Below, one piece after another: positions 1-7,837 of a stretch of DNA of 20,352 nucleotides. How positions within the stretch are numbered: the stretch's first letter is position 1; every line of letters starts with the position of its first letter. This DNA is from Atopobiaceae bacterium UBA7016 (GTDB lineage: Bacteria; Actinomycetota; Coriobacteriia; Coriobacteriales; Atopobiaceae), in the NCBI GenBank assembly GCA_002449555.1, contig DJXA01000121.1:1886-22237 (forward strand). The letters run 5' to 3'. Below the pieces are notes generated by a model. That model saw nothing but the letters and a program-made list of their open reading frames with translations. It had not been told where the DNA came from and did no database searches. Both the position numbers and the translations under genes were made by a program.

Positions 1-462
1 GGCGTGCTCACCATGCCGCTCTACCAGACACTGCCGCAAGCGCAGATCACCTGCCTCGACTACTCAGCCGACATGATGGCGAGCGCACAGCAGAAGGCCG
101 AGACGCTCGGCGTTGCCAACGTCACGTTTACGCAGGGCGACGTGGGTGCCCTCCCCTTTGCAGATAGCAGCTTCGACGTCATGCTCTCCATGAACGGCTT
201 CCACGCCTTCCCCGACAAGGAGGCCGCCTACGCCGAGACGTACCGCGTGCTCAAGCCAGGCGGCACCTTCTGCGGCTGCTTCTACGTTGAGGGTGAGAAG
301 GCCCGCACTGACTGGTTTATCAAGCATCTCTACGTGCCCAAGGGCTTCTTCACGCCGCCGTTCGAGACGAGCACGAGCCTGTTGCGGCGCCTCTCGACGC
401 TTTACGCAAGCGCTCGCGTGCAGTGCTTTAACTCCATCGCGTGCTTTGCCTGCGTGAAGTGA
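1..462 (+). CDS. class I SAM-dependent methyltransferase, 3' part (5' end outside window)
   Basis: The open frame enters from the left edge and ends in TGA at 462, so the N-terminus is missing. The visible part is the core of a class I (UbiE/Methyltransf_11-like) SAM methyltransferase. It starts at what looks like the tail of the glycine-rich motif I (GVLTMPL). An acidic SAM-ribose loop follows (CLDYSADMM), then a GDVGALPFADSSFDVM segment (motifs II/III) and a YRVLKPGG motif typical of the family. The acceptor cannot be told from sequence; small molecules or quinones are usual. It converges on the next gene with a 20-bp gap. The class is certain, the substrate unknown. Confidence 0.85.
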   Translation, partial: GVLTMPLYQTLPQAQITCLDYSADMMASAQQKAETLGVANVTFTQGDVGALPFADSSFDVMLSMNGFHAFPDKEAAYAETYRVLKPGGTFCGCFYVEGEKARTDWFIKHLYVPKGFFTPPFETSTSLLRRLSTLYASARVQCFNSIACFACVK

Positions 463-482
463 TTCTCCATTTGGGCCTGTCC

Positions 483-1370
483 CTATTGGGGACTTGAGGC
501 CATGGCGTCCTGCACGGAGAGCCACACGCCGAGCGCCATGAGGGCAAACGCCACCCAGAACTGCAGACCCGGCAGCTCGCGCGTCGTCAGCATGCCCAAA
601 AGCGCGCCGATGAAGGGTGACGTGGCATAAAACGCGCTGGTACGCGCTGCACCAAGGCGAGCCTGCGCCTTCACGTAGCACCACACGCTGAGTCCGACCG
701 AAAAGAAGCCCAGCAGCATCACAGCCAGGCAGTCGCCCAGAGGCGCGAGCCCCTCGCCCGCCAGCGCCGACACCACAAGCGAGCCTGCGCCAGAGCCCAG
801 GCCCTTGATTAGCACCACCTGGCGCACGTCGCGCTCGGAGAGGCTGGCCGTGCAGTTGTTCTCGAAGCCCCAGCACACGCATGCGCCCAGCACCAAAAGC
901 GCACCTGGCGTGAAGCGCAGCGCCTCGGCTCCCTCAAACGAAAGGAGCAAGCAAGCGCAGGTGATGACCACGATGGCCCGCACCAAGAGCGAACTCACCT
1001 TTTCGCGAAAGAGAACCACCGCGATGATGGTGGTAGCCACGATCTCGAAGTTGTTGAGGAGCGACACCACCTGCGGCGCCGTAAGGGCAAGGCCCAGCAT
1101 CAAAAGGATGGGCGCCGCCATGTCAAGCAGCACCATGGCCACAACAAAGCGCAGGTCAGAGCGCTGTATAGACGATGTGCTAGACGTATGGCCAGCCATC
1201 TTCTCGGCAGCGATGATGCCCGCCATACCGACACCCGCACCCACGTACAGCAGACCAGCCTCCATCACCGGACCCACGCTCGCCTGCATCAACTTTGAAA
1301 CCGGAGCCATCAGCGCATAGAGCGCCGCGGCAAGAATCGCCAGGGCCGTAGCCTTCTTCGCAGAATACAT
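483..1370 (-). CDS. EamA/DMT-superfamily transporter (about 295 aa)
   Basis: This is a hydrophobic protein with about ten predicted membrane segments in two EamA repeats. The second repeat carries the typical phrases ATSPFIGALLGM and FWVAFALMALGVWLSV. Family members export or import metabolites such as amino acids; the substrate is unknown. The frame is open for 52 more codons upstream, but the ATG at 1370 (MYSAKKATALAIL) begins directly before the first membrane segment and has a GGAA element upstream, whereas the longer N-terminus is basic and lies across a palindrome at 1395-1415. I therefore chose 1370. It is divergent from the alkyltransferase gene at 1507. Confidence 0.85.
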   Translation of the reverse strand: MYSAKKATALAILAAALYALMAPVSKLMQASVGPVMEAGLLYVGAGVGMAGIIAAEKMAGHTSSTSSIQRSDLRFVVAMVLLDMAAPILLMLGLALTAPQVVSLLNNFEIVATTIIAVVLFREKVSSLLVRAIVVITCACLLLSFEGAEALRFTPGALLVLGACVCWGFENNCTASLSERDVRQVVLIKGLGSGAGSLVVSALAGEGLAPLGDCLAVMLLGFFSVGLSVWCYVKAQARLGAARTSAFYATSPFIGALLGMLTTRELPGLQFWVAFALMALGVWLSVQDAMASSPQ

Positions 1371-1394
1371 CACGTTTCCAAACACGCCGTCTGT

Positions 1395-1415
1395 TATCGT
1401 ATGATTCGTACGATA
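1395..1415. promoter_or_regulatory. perfect 7-bp inverted repeat, possible operator
   Basis: TATCGTA is followed by a 7-nt spacer and TACGATA, a perfect dyad of 21 bp. It lies 25 bp upstream of the EamA start at 1370, in the divergent spacer shared with the alkyltransferase gene. Size and symmetry resemble a site for a dimeric repressor such as a TetR or MarR type. No regulator gene is adjacent, so the binding protein is unknown. The site is seen; its function is inferred. Confidence 0.45.
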
Positions 1416-1506
1416 GAGACAACGCTCCCGCAACGACAGAAGCAAACAGGCCCATCTGTGCGTTTCTGAACGGACGAGCGCGATTGTACGGAAACGGACA
1501 GCAGCA

Positions 1507-1881
1507 ATGGGAGTGTTCAACGACAAGGTCTACGAGGTAGTCAGGCAGATTCCCGAGGGCTACGTGACCACCTACGGCGACATCGCCCGCGCCATCGGTC
1601 AGCCGCGCAAGGCCCTCTTCGTGGGCTACGCCATGAAGTCATCGCTTGAGCCGGGCGCCGTGCCCTGTCACCGCGTGGTGTACAAGGACGGCCACTTCTG
1701 GGCGCGCGACGAGGACGGAACCCCCAGCGTGCAGCGCATCATGCTCGAGCGCGAGGGCGTGCCCTTCTTGGACGACAATCACGTGGACCTGGACGCGTGC
1801 CACTGGACGCCTGGAACGATGGACGCGGAAGGGCGACCCACCGATATCGACTGGGCCGCTGAACTGGGAGACTTCGCGTAA
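1507..1881 (+). CDS. MGMT-family DNA alkyltransferase, C-terminal domain only (124 aa)
   Basis: This corresponds to the DNA-binding methylguanine-DNA methyltransferase domain without the N-terminal domain of full-length Ogt/Ada. It contains VTTYGDIARAIG (residues 20-31, helix-turn-helix region) and the active-site motif PCHRVV with Cys54. Alkyltransferase-like proteins (Atl) usually have Trp at that Cys position, so retention of Cys means direct dealkylation is possible, although short YbaZ/Atl-like proteins are the closest in length. The expected role is repair or recognition of O6-alkylguanine. The ATG at 1507 has no strong Shine-Dalgarno site. It converges on the next EamA gene with 8 bp between them. 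Confidence 0.85.
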   Translation: MGVFNDKVYEVVRQIPEGYVTTYGDIARAIGQPRKALFVGYAMKSSLEPGAVPCHRVVYKDGHFWARDEDGTPSVQRIMLEREGVPFLDDNHVDLDACHWTPGTMDAEGRPTDIDWAAELGDFA

Positions 1882-1889
1882 CGGCGCAG

Positions 1890-2774
1890 CTACTCCTTCA
1901 CCGTCTCGCCCAGAGCCGCGGCAGCAATCACGAGCGCGGCGCCGATGGCCCCCGACACGCCGAGCGGCTCGTGCAGGACAAGCGCCGACCCCAGCACCGA
2001 GACCACGGGCTCGAGGTAGCCCAGAAGCGCGATTTCCTGTACCGGAAGCACGCCCATCGCGCCAAAGTAGAAAATGTAGGCAATGCCCGTCTGCACCACC
2101 ACGAGCACGGCCAGCAGCGCATACGAAAGCGCATCGGCACCACCCAGAGGAATGCCTCCGTTTTTCACCAGCACATACGGCAGCACGGTCGCGGCAGAGG
2201 CGCCAAGCTGCACGATGACCTTGTCGTACGCGTCCACCTGGCCGATGCGCTTGTTGCAGATGACGATGCCCACAAAGGCGAGCGCCGCGGCAAGGCCAAG
2301 GCCGGCGCCCGTAAGGTCCACTCCCCCAGCGATCCCCGCGGGCAGGTCGCTCACCAGCATGATGCCGACAAACGCCGCCACGATGCAGGCCAGGCGCTTC
2401 GGCCCGATATGCTCGTGGAACACGAAGGGCGAAATGGCGATGACGATGATGGGCGCCATGTAGTTGCAGAGGCTCGCAATGGCCACGGTGGTGTATGCGT
2501 ACGCGGCAAAGAGGAAGATCCAGTTGAGACCCAGGCAGATGCCGCTTATCACGAGCCAGCGGAGGTTGGCGCGGATGGCCGCAACGTCAGGCCGCTTGCC
2601 GCGCAGAAGCTGGAACAGCAGCACAAAGAGCGCGCCGCACGAGCCGCGCACGAGCACGACCACCTCGGACGGCAGGTTGATGAATCGCGTCATGGTGCCG
2701 ATGGTACCGTAGAGCACCACCGCGACTATGAACTGCAACCGTGCCTTGGCAAGCTCCACTGCGCCCCCATTCAT
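1890..2774 (-). CDS. EamA/DMT-superfamily transporter (294 aa)
   Basis: This is a two-repeat EamA permease with about ten hydrophobic segments. Family features include IASLCNYMAPIIVIAISPFVFHE in the first repeat, and QEIALLGYLEPVVSVLGSALVLHE in the second. The substrate is unknown. It follows the 5-formyl-THF cyclo-ligase gene by 11 bp on the same strand and is probably cotranscribed. The ATG at 2774 lacks a convincing ribosome site, while a GTG at 2759 (residue 6) is preceded by GGGGG at suitable spacing, so the true start may be five codons later. It is distinct in sequence from the EamA gene at 483-1370. Confidence 0.88.
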   Translation of the reverse strand: MNGGAVELAKARLQFIVAVVLYGTIGTMTRFINLPSEVVVLVRGSCGALFVLLFQLLRGKRPDVAAIRANLRWLVISGICLGLNWIFLFAAYAYTTVAIASLCNYMAPIIVIAISPFVFHEHIGPKRLACIVAAFVGIMLVSDLPAGIAGGVDLTGAGLGLAAALAFVGIVICNKRIGQVDAYDKVIVQLGASAATVLPYVLVKNGGIPLGGADALSYALLAVLVVVQTGIAYIFYFGAMGVLPVQEIALLGYLEPVVSVLGSALVLHEPLGVSGAIGAALVIAAAALGETVKE

Positions 2775-2785
2775 TGCGCCGGCGG

Positions 2786-3385
2786 CTATACCCGAATCAC
2801 GCGGCTTTCGGTCACCACGAGCTGCGCCGAGAGGTCATGCGCGTCGATGACGCCTTCGGCCGCTAGGTCCTCCGAGAACTGTGCCTCGCGACAGAGACCC
2901 ACCGACACGCCGTCAAACTTTGCCAAAAACGTGTCGTAGAAGCCGCCGCCGTAGCCCATGCGCCTGCCCGCCGCGTCAAACGTGAGGCCGGGAACCAGCG
3001 CCAGCATGCGCTCGCCCGTCCTGAGCTGCTGTTCGTTCTCGTCCAAGGGAGCTGGCTCGTCCATGCCCAGGCTGCTGCGGACGAGGTCGTCAAACGAGGT
3101 GACCTTGAACCAGCGCATCTCATGCGTGCCCGGCACGCACCACGGCAGGGCGACCACCTTTCCCGCGTCCCACGCTGCCTGGATGATGCCGCGAGTGCGC
3201 ACCTCGGGCCCGAAGTCCAGATACGCAAGCAGGACGTCTGTCTCAGCAAACTCGGGCAGTGCAACGAGGTTGGCCTCAATGCCCGCGTCAATCGTGGCAC
3301 GTGCACCTTCGCCCAGCTCCTTACGGACAGCACGAAAGCGCTTCCGCAGCTCCTTCTTACGCGCGTCAACAACCGCATCGCCCAC
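2786..3385 (-). CDS. 5-formyltetrahydrofolate cyclo-ligase (199 aa)
   Basis: The enzyme (MTHFS) uses ATP to convert 5-formyl-THF to 5,10-methenyl-THF in the cytoplasm, recycling a folate storage or inhibitor form. The diagnostic C-terminal motif RMGYGGGFYD is at residues 142-151, following LVPGLTFD. The N-terminus has the basic helix KKELRKRFRAVRKEL common to the family. About 200 residues is normal length. It starts with GTG at 3385, preceded by GGGGG about 7 nt upstream. It is the first gene of a probable pair with the EamA gene at 1890. It is the only clear general folate gene in the window, and lies 5.7 kb from the nearest folate-dependent demethylase candidate, so a functional link is weak. 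Confidence 0.93.
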   Translation of the reverse strand: MGDAVVDARKKELRKRFRAVRKELGEGARATIDAGIEANLVALPEFAETDVLLAYLDFGPEVRTRGIIQAAWDAGKVVALPWCVPGTHEMRWFKVTSFDDLVRSSLGMDEPAPLDENEQQLRTGERMLALVPGLTFDAAGRRMGYGGGFYDTFLAKFDGVSVGLCREAQFSEDLAAEGVIDAHDLSAQLVVTESRVIRV

Positions 3386-3501
3386 GGCAACCCCCTAGCG
3401 TCCTCGCGGCACAAGATTCAATCGGCACGAGCATAGCAGCGCCGTATGACAAAACGAATACCCAAAGGTATCCAACTCTGCAGCGGCACCATCGCAAAGA
3501 A

Positions 3502-3535
3502 AAAGGCGTGCGTCGGAATCCCAACGCACGCCTTT
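3502..3535 (-). terminator. rho-independent terminator of the small protein gene
   Basis: A perfect 12-bp stem (AAAGGCGTGCGT paired with ACGCACGCCTTT) encloses a 10-nt loop. Read on the minus strand it is followed by a T-rich tract (CCTTTTTCTTTG). It lies 27 bp beyond the stop of the 80-aa gene at 3562-3804, so that gene ends its transcript here and the cyclo-ligase gene downstream needs its own promoter. Confidence 0.85.
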
Positions 3536-3561
3536 ACCTGCGAATCGTTTGAAACGAAAGA

Positions 3562-3804
3562 CTAGGCCTCGAGCCAGGCCGCAGCCTCGTCGGCAGAGAC
3601 GGGACGAATGTCCGCGTCAGCCTCGTACGGGCTATCCTCGCCACCGAGACCGCAGAAGAAGTACAGGCCACCCTTGGTCTTGTAGAGGGTCTCCTCATAG
3701 CCGGCGGGATCGCCATAGTAGCCATAGGAACGGCTGCCCAGGGCCTCCGCCTTCTCGGTGTCATAGACGTGCCTCTTGCCTTCGAACATCTTGGTCTTGC
3801 GCAT
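3562..3804 (-). CDS. small protein of unknown function (80 aa)
   Basis: This is a short acidic protein with no signal peptide or membrane segment. Visible features are a VYDTEKAEALG segment near residue 13, a central ETLYKTKGGLYFFCGLGG segment and an acidic C-terminus rich in Asp, Glu and Ala. Its DTEKA...LYKTK.G.YFL.G.GG layout resembles a widespread family of short uncharacterised bacterial proteins that I recall from gut genomes; no function is known to me. The start is secure: a perfect AAGGAGG lies four bases before the ATG at 3804. It is probably monocistronic, with a 182-bp spacer upstream and a strong terminator downstream. Confidence 0.8.
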   Translation of the reverse strand: MRKTKMFEGKRHVYDTEKAEALGSRSYGYYGDPAGYEETLYKTKGGLYFFCGLGGEDSPYEADADIRPVSADEAAAWLEA

Positions 3805-3986
3805 GGTTCCTCCTTATATGAGTAGTGGAGTCAGTTTTTTGGTCACATGCAGACGCTCACCATGAAAGCGAATGCATTTGCCCTGCTAGCGTACCCATTG
3901 CAGCAGGAACACGCCCGTTAGGAAACAAAAGGTACACACGTTGTTCAACTAACCTGCACGTTTCATTCAGATTTGCCCTTCAAAAC

Positions 3987-5225
3987 CTAGTCGTAGCGCT
4001 CGTCAAACACGCGCTTGGTCTTCTTCTCGCTGCGCGGCAGAACGCCCAGCTCGACGATCTTGACCAGCGGCGTGAAACCGATGCGGTGACGCACGCGACG
4101 TGCCACGCGACCGCGCAGCTCCTCCCAGTCGACGCTGCCGTTGGTCTCCACGTAGATGCGCATGGTGTCGCGGCCGTCCAGGTGGCTCAGACGGATCTGG
4201 TACTCGCTGGAGAGCTCGGGGAAGCTCGCGAGAATCTCTTCGATCTGCGCCGGGAACACGTTGACGCCGTGGATCTTCATCATGTCGTCGGAGCGGCCGG
4301 TGATGGTGTCGATGCGCGGGTGCTCGTTGTGGCCGCAGCCGCACTCGCCCGGCACGATGCGCGAGAGGTCGTGCGTACGGAAGCGAATGAGCGGCGCGCC
4401 CTCCTTGACGAGGGTGGTGAGCACGATCTCTCCCCACTCGCCGTCAGGCAGGTTCTCGCCCGTCTCGGGATCAATAATCTCCAGGTAGACGTAGTCGCTC
4501 CACACGTGCATCTCGTGGCCGTGCTGGCAGCTGATGCCGATGCCGGGGCCGTACACCTCGGTGAGGCCATAGATGTCGTAGTACTCAACGCCCAGCGCGT
4601 CGATGATGCGCTGGCGGATCTTCTCGCCCGAGCGCTCGGAGCCGGTGATGAGCTTCTTCAGCTTGATCTGGTCCTTAATGCCGCGGCGCTCAATCTCTTC
4701 GGCAAGCAGCAGCGCGTAGGAGGCGGTGGCGGTGAGCACCGTGGACTGCATGTCAATCATGAACTGAATCTGCTTCTCGGTGTTGCCCGGGCCCATGGGG
4801 ATGGCCATGGCGCCGAGGCGCTCGCAACCGGCCTGGAAGCCGATGCCCGCAGTCCACAGCCCGTAGCCCGGCGTGATCTGCACGCGATCCTCGGACGTGA
4901 CGCCCGCGTACTCGTAGCAGCGCGCGAACTGGATGGCCCAGTCGTCCACGTCCTTCTGGGTGTAGGGAATGATAACCGGCGTGCCTGTGGTACCGCTGGA
5001 ACTGTGAATGCGGACGATCTCGTTGTCGGGCACAGCAGCCAGTCCCAGCGGATAGGCCTCGCGCAGGTCATGCTTCTCGGAGAACGGCAGCTTGTGGAAG
5101 TCCTCCACCGAGGAGACGCCCGTGATGCCGGCCTCGCGAAGGCGCCGGCCGTAGAAGTTGTTTGAGGCAAGCAGGCGCTGTACCTGCGTGTTCACCTGCT
5201 CGAGCTGCTTGTCGCTGATCTGCAT
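3987..5225 (-). CDS. phenylacetate-CoA ligase-family aryl-CoA ligase (412 aa)
   Basis: This is an AMP-forming adenylate enzyme of the PaaK type. The P-loop SSSGTTGTP is at residues 75-83, YGLTE at 219-223, the ADP-ribose-binding RFRTHD near 281 and the hinge region GRSDDMMKIHG at 310-320. Length is normal for PaaK. It is the third gene after iorA and iorB, 55 bp downstream, with a GGAAAGGA ribosome site before the ATG at 5225. Next to indolepyruvate:ferredoxin oxidoreductase it probably interconverts arylacetyl-CoA (indoleacetyl, phenylacetyl or hydroxyphenylacetyl) and the free acid. In fermenters the reverse direction would conserve ATP; direction is inference. A hairpin precedes it. Confidence 0.9.
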   Translation of the reverse strand: MQISDKQLEQVNTQVQRLLASNNFYGRRLREAGITGVSSVEDFHKLPFSEKHDLREAYPLGLAAVPDNEIVRIHSSSGTTGTPVIIPYTQKDVDDWAIQFARCYEYAGVTSEDRVQITPGYGLWTAGIGFQAGCERLGAMAIPMGPGNTEKQIQFMIDMQSTVLTATASYALLLAEEIERRGIKDQIKLKKLITGSERSGEKIRQRIIDALGVEYYDIYGLTEVYGPGIGISCQHGHEMHVWSDYVYLEIIDPETGENLPDGEWGEIVLTTLVKEGAPLIRFRTHDLSRIVPGECGCGHNEHPRIDTITGRSDDMMKIHGVNVFPAQIEEILASFPELSSEYQIRLSHLDGRDTMRIYVETNGSVDWEELRGRVARRVRHRIGFTPLVKIVELGVLPRSEKKTKRVFDERYD

Positions 5226-5247
5226 GGGTCGGTTCCTTTCCGTAGGC

Positions 5248-5276
5248 GAACCACCAAGGACTGTTCTTGGTGGTTC
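5248..5276 (-). promoter_or_regulatory. intercistronic hairpin between iorB and the aryl-CoA ligase gene
   Basis: An 11-bp perfect stem (GAACCACCAAG with CTTGGTGGTTC) and a 7-nt loop lie 5 bp beyond the iorB stop. On the minus strand it is followed by GCCTACGGAAAGG, with no T-tract, and then directly by the ligase ribosome site. It is therefore more likely an mRNA-processing or stability element, or a partial attenuator, than a full terminator. Confidence 0.55.
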
Positions 5277-5280
5277 CGCT

Positions 5281-5853
5281 TTACTGTACGTATGTCAGGG
5301 CGCGAGCGTTCAGGTCTTGGAAGCGCTCGGGCACCAGACGCCTGATCGCGCCGGCGATGTCGTCCGTGGTCAGGCTGAGCACGCCGGTGCGCACCGCCGC
5401 GCCCAGAAGCACCACGTTCAGGCACTTGGCCGAGCCGAGGTCTCGCTCGGCAGCCGCGGCGTCAACAACTACCAGGTGCTCGACCTGCTCGCGCAGGTAG
5501 GCCATGATGGCGTCCACGTCATACGCGGGGCCTCCCACGAGCGCGCTCGCGGGAACGATGGCTCGGTCGCTCACCACCACAGTGCCGCCGGGGCGCAGGT
5601 ACGCCAGCTGGCGTACAGCCTCGGCAGGCTCAAAGGCAATGATGAGGTCGGCCTTGCCCTTGCCGATAAGTGGAGACGCCGCGCCGTCGCCCAGGCGCAC
5701 GTGGCTGAAGACGCTGCCGCCGCGCTGCGCCATGCCGATGGTCTCGGCCGTCTTTACGGGCAGGCCACGGTCCATGGCCGCCGCTGCCAAAAGCTTTGAT
5801 GCGAGGACGGTACCCTGACCGCCCACGCCGCAGAGGACGATGTTGTCGCTCAC
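5281..5853 (-). CDS. iorB: indolepyruvate:ferredoxin oxidoreductase, beta subunit (190 aa)
   Basis: This is the gamma-type pyruvate:ferredoxin oxidoreductase domain. GVGGQGTVLASKLL is at residues 9-22 and AQRGGSVFSHVRLG near residue 42, both typical of IorB. With IorA it oxidatively decarboxylates aromatic 2-oxoacids, formed by transaminating Trp, Phe or Tyr, to aryl-acetyl-CoA, reducing ferredoxin in the cytoplasm. It starts with GTG at 5853, and its first bases overlap the iorA stop by 4 bp (GTGA), a translational-coupling arrangement fitting equal subunit amounts. Confidence 0.94.
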   Translation of the reverse strand: MSDNIVLCGVGGQGTVLASKLLAAAAMDRGLPVKTAETIGMAQRGGSVFSHVRLGDGAASPLIGKGKADLIIAFEPAEAVRQLAYLRPGGTVVVSDRAIVPASALVGGPAYDVDAIMAYLREQVEHLVVVDAAAAERDLGSAKCLNVVLLGAAVRTGVLSLTTDDIAGAIRRLVPERFQDLNARALTYVQ

Positions 5854-7667
5854 AGTCGCTCACCTCCCGAGATGGCACCCACGGGGCACACCTGCTCGCA
5901 CAGGGTGCATCCGCTGCACTGCGTCTCGTCGATAACCGCCTTGCCGTCCTTGAGTGCGATGGCCGGGCAACCCAGCTCGCGAATGCAGCGCTGGCAGCCG
6001 ATGCACTCGTGGGCATCGACGTGGCTCTTGGCCTGCGGCCGTGCGAGCACCACACACGGGCTCTTGAAGATGATGGCCTTGACGCCCGGTTCGTCGGCCA
6101 CGCGGCGCACCGTCTCGACGGCGAGCTTGTGGTCAAGCGGGTCAACCGTCTCAACCGTGGTCAGGCCGATGGCGCGCAGCACGGCCTCGATGCTCACCTT
6201 CTGCACGACCTCGCCCATCATGGTGCGGCCCGTGCCTGGGTGCGGCTGGTGACCGGTCATGGCCGTGGTGGAGTTGTCGAGCACCACCACCGTGAGATTT
6301 GCCTGGTTGTAGAAGGCATTGACCACGCCAGTGATGCCGCTCGCAAAGAACGTGGAGTCACCCACAAAGGCAAAGCACGTGGTGTCGGGCTCCACATGGA
6401 AGACGCCTTGGGCAATGTTGATGCCCGCGCCCATGCAGAGGCACGTGTCAACCATGTCGAGCGGCTGGGCGTTGCCCAGCGTGTAGCAGCCGATGTCGCC
6501 GCAGTAGATGGTCTTGCGCTTGCCCATGGCCTTCTTCACCGCGTAGAAGCTCGCGCGGTGCGGGCAGCCAGCACAGAGGACCGGCGGGCGTACGGGCAGC
6601 TGCGGGGCAGGTGTCGCCGCGGTGCCGTTGACCTGCGGCTCATTGCCCAGGAAGCTCGCCAGCGCCTTACCCACCGACTCAACAGTGTTCTCGCCAGAGG
6701 GCTGAATGTCACCCGTCAGCTTGCCACGGATCTTGGTGGTAAGGCCGTACTTTCCGCACACGGAGATGAGCGCGCGCTCGATGACGGGGTCCAGCTCCTC
6801 CACGCAGAGGACCTCGTCCAGGCCCGAGAGGAACTCCACCGCCTTGCGCTCTGGGAACGGGAACGGCGTGCCCACGCGCAGCACACGCGGCCGGTCAGCC
6901 TCGTCCAGGTTGTCGCTCACGTAGGTGTAGCTGATGCCGTGGGTGGCAATGCCCTTGCGCACAACGCTGCCCTGCTCAGGCAGCACAAAGTTGCGCGGCG
7001 AGTCAGAGAACGTGTCGGCCAGCTGGGCGTTGCGCGCCTCGATCTTAGCGTGGTTGATTACCGAGAGGCGTGGGAAGATGACCCAGCGCGAGGAGTCCTT
7101 GACGAAGCCCTCGGGCTCGTTGCGCTTCCACTCGGCTGGCTCGGCCACCTCAATGGCCTCGTAGCCGTGGTCGACGCGCGTGGTGGGACGCATGAAGACG
7201 GGCGTGCCCAGCTGCTCGGAGAGTTCGAAGGCCTCCTGAATCATCTCGTAGGCCTCCTGTACGCCCGACGGGTCGAAGAGCGGCAGCTTAGAGAACCGCG
7301 CAAACGTGCGCGTGTCCTGTTCGGTCTGGGACGAGATGGGACCCGGGTCGTCGGCCACGAGCACCACCATGCCGCCCTTCACGCCAATGTACTCAAGACT
7401 CATCAGCGGGTCAGACGCCACGTTAAGGCCCACCTGCTTGCAGGTAACGAGCGCGCGGGCGCCCGCGTAGGCGGCTCCCGCAGCGACCTCCATGGCCGCC
7501 TTCTCGTTGACGGACCACTCCACGTAGACGTTGCCCTGCTTGCGCTTGGCGACCGTCTCGAGCACCTCGGTCGAGGGCGTACCGGGATATCCGGCCACCA
7601 CGTTCACGCCGGCGGCAAGCGCGCCGAGTGCGATGGCCTCGTTTCCCATGAGAAAATCTGTATGCAT
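5850..7667 (-). CDS. iorA: indolepyruvate:ferredoxin oxidoreductase, alpha subunit (605 aa)
   Basis: This is the catalytic thiamine-diphosphate subunit. Numbered from the ATG at 7667, the order is: N-terminal domain with GYPGTPSTEVLE near 26; CAGCPHRASFY near 365; the ThDP/Mg region with GDSTFF near 436 and a nearby DNSTTAMTGHQPHPG; and two C-terminal 4Fe-4S ferredoxin motifs (CIGCQRCIRELGCP near 555 and CSGCTLCEQVCP near 584). Length is normal. The frame is open 16 codons further, but AGGGGGA lies just upstream of the ATG at 7667. It heads the iorA-iorB-ligase operon. Aerobes usually lack this oxygen-sensitive system, supporting an anaerobic host. Confidence 0.94.
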   Translation of the reverse strand: MHTDFLMGNEAIALGALAAGVNVVAGYPGTPSTEVLETVAKRKQGNVYVEWSVNEKAAMEVAAGAAYAGARALVTCKQVGLNVASDPLMSLEYIGVKGGMVVLVADDPGPISSQTEQDTRTFARFSKLPLFDPSGVQEAYEMIQEAFELSEQLGTPVFMRPTTRVDHGYEAIEVAEPAEWKRNEPEGFVKDSSRWVIFPRLSVINHAKIEARNAQLADTFSDSPRNFVLPEQGSVVRKGIATHGISYTYVSDNLDEADRPRVLRVGTPFPFPERKAVEFLSGLDEVLCVEELDPVIERALISVCGKYGLTTKIRGKLTGDIQPSGENTVESVGKALASFLGNEPQVNGTAATPAPQLPVRPPVLCAGCPHRASFYAVKKAMGKRKTIYCGDIGCYTLGNAQPLDMVDTCLCMGAGINIAQGVFHVEPDTTCFAFVGDSTFFASGITGVVNAFYNQANLTVVVLDNSTTAMTGHQPHPGTGRTMMGEVVQKVSIEAVLRAIGLTTVETVDPLDHKLAVETVRRVADEPGVKAIIFKSPCVVLARPQAKSHVDAHECIGCQRCIRELGCPAIALKDGKAVIDETQCSGCTLCEQVCPVGAISGGERL

Positions 7668-7837
7668 TGAGTCCCCCTGCTCATGCAGTCGATGGAACAG
7701 AAGAAACCTTAGCACCTTGGGTTGGCGAGGGCGCGGTTGTTCACACGGTTGAAGCGTTGGGGCGCTAGGATAGGTGCTCGTTGCGCACTTCCTCGTGCGT
7801 CATTTTTGCATCCACCCCATCGCTCACCGGAGGAACC

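Noticed and set aside
479..493. Short hairpin GTCCC-TATTG-GGGAC at the convergent gene ends as a terminator
   Set aside because: The stem is only 5 bp, overlaps the EamA stop codon and has no T-tract on either strand.
2786..3385. Functional link of the 5-formyl-THF cyclo-ligase with the folate-dependent demethylase cluster
   Set aside because: It is 5.7 kb away, in a different operon with an EamA gene, and is a common housekeeping enzyme; no shared regulatory signal was seen.
3805..3986. Search for a promoter or terminator in the spacer between the ligase and small protein genes
   Set aside because: Weak CGCT/AGCG and ATGCA-type matches exist, but nothing reaches the standard of a terminator or a consensus promoter apart from the small gene's ribosome site.
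7784..7799. Hairpin CGCAC-TTCCTC-GTGCG upstream of the half-size EamA gene
   Set aside because: A 5-bp stem is within chance expectation in GC-rich DNA and has no clear placement relative to a promoter or ribosome site.
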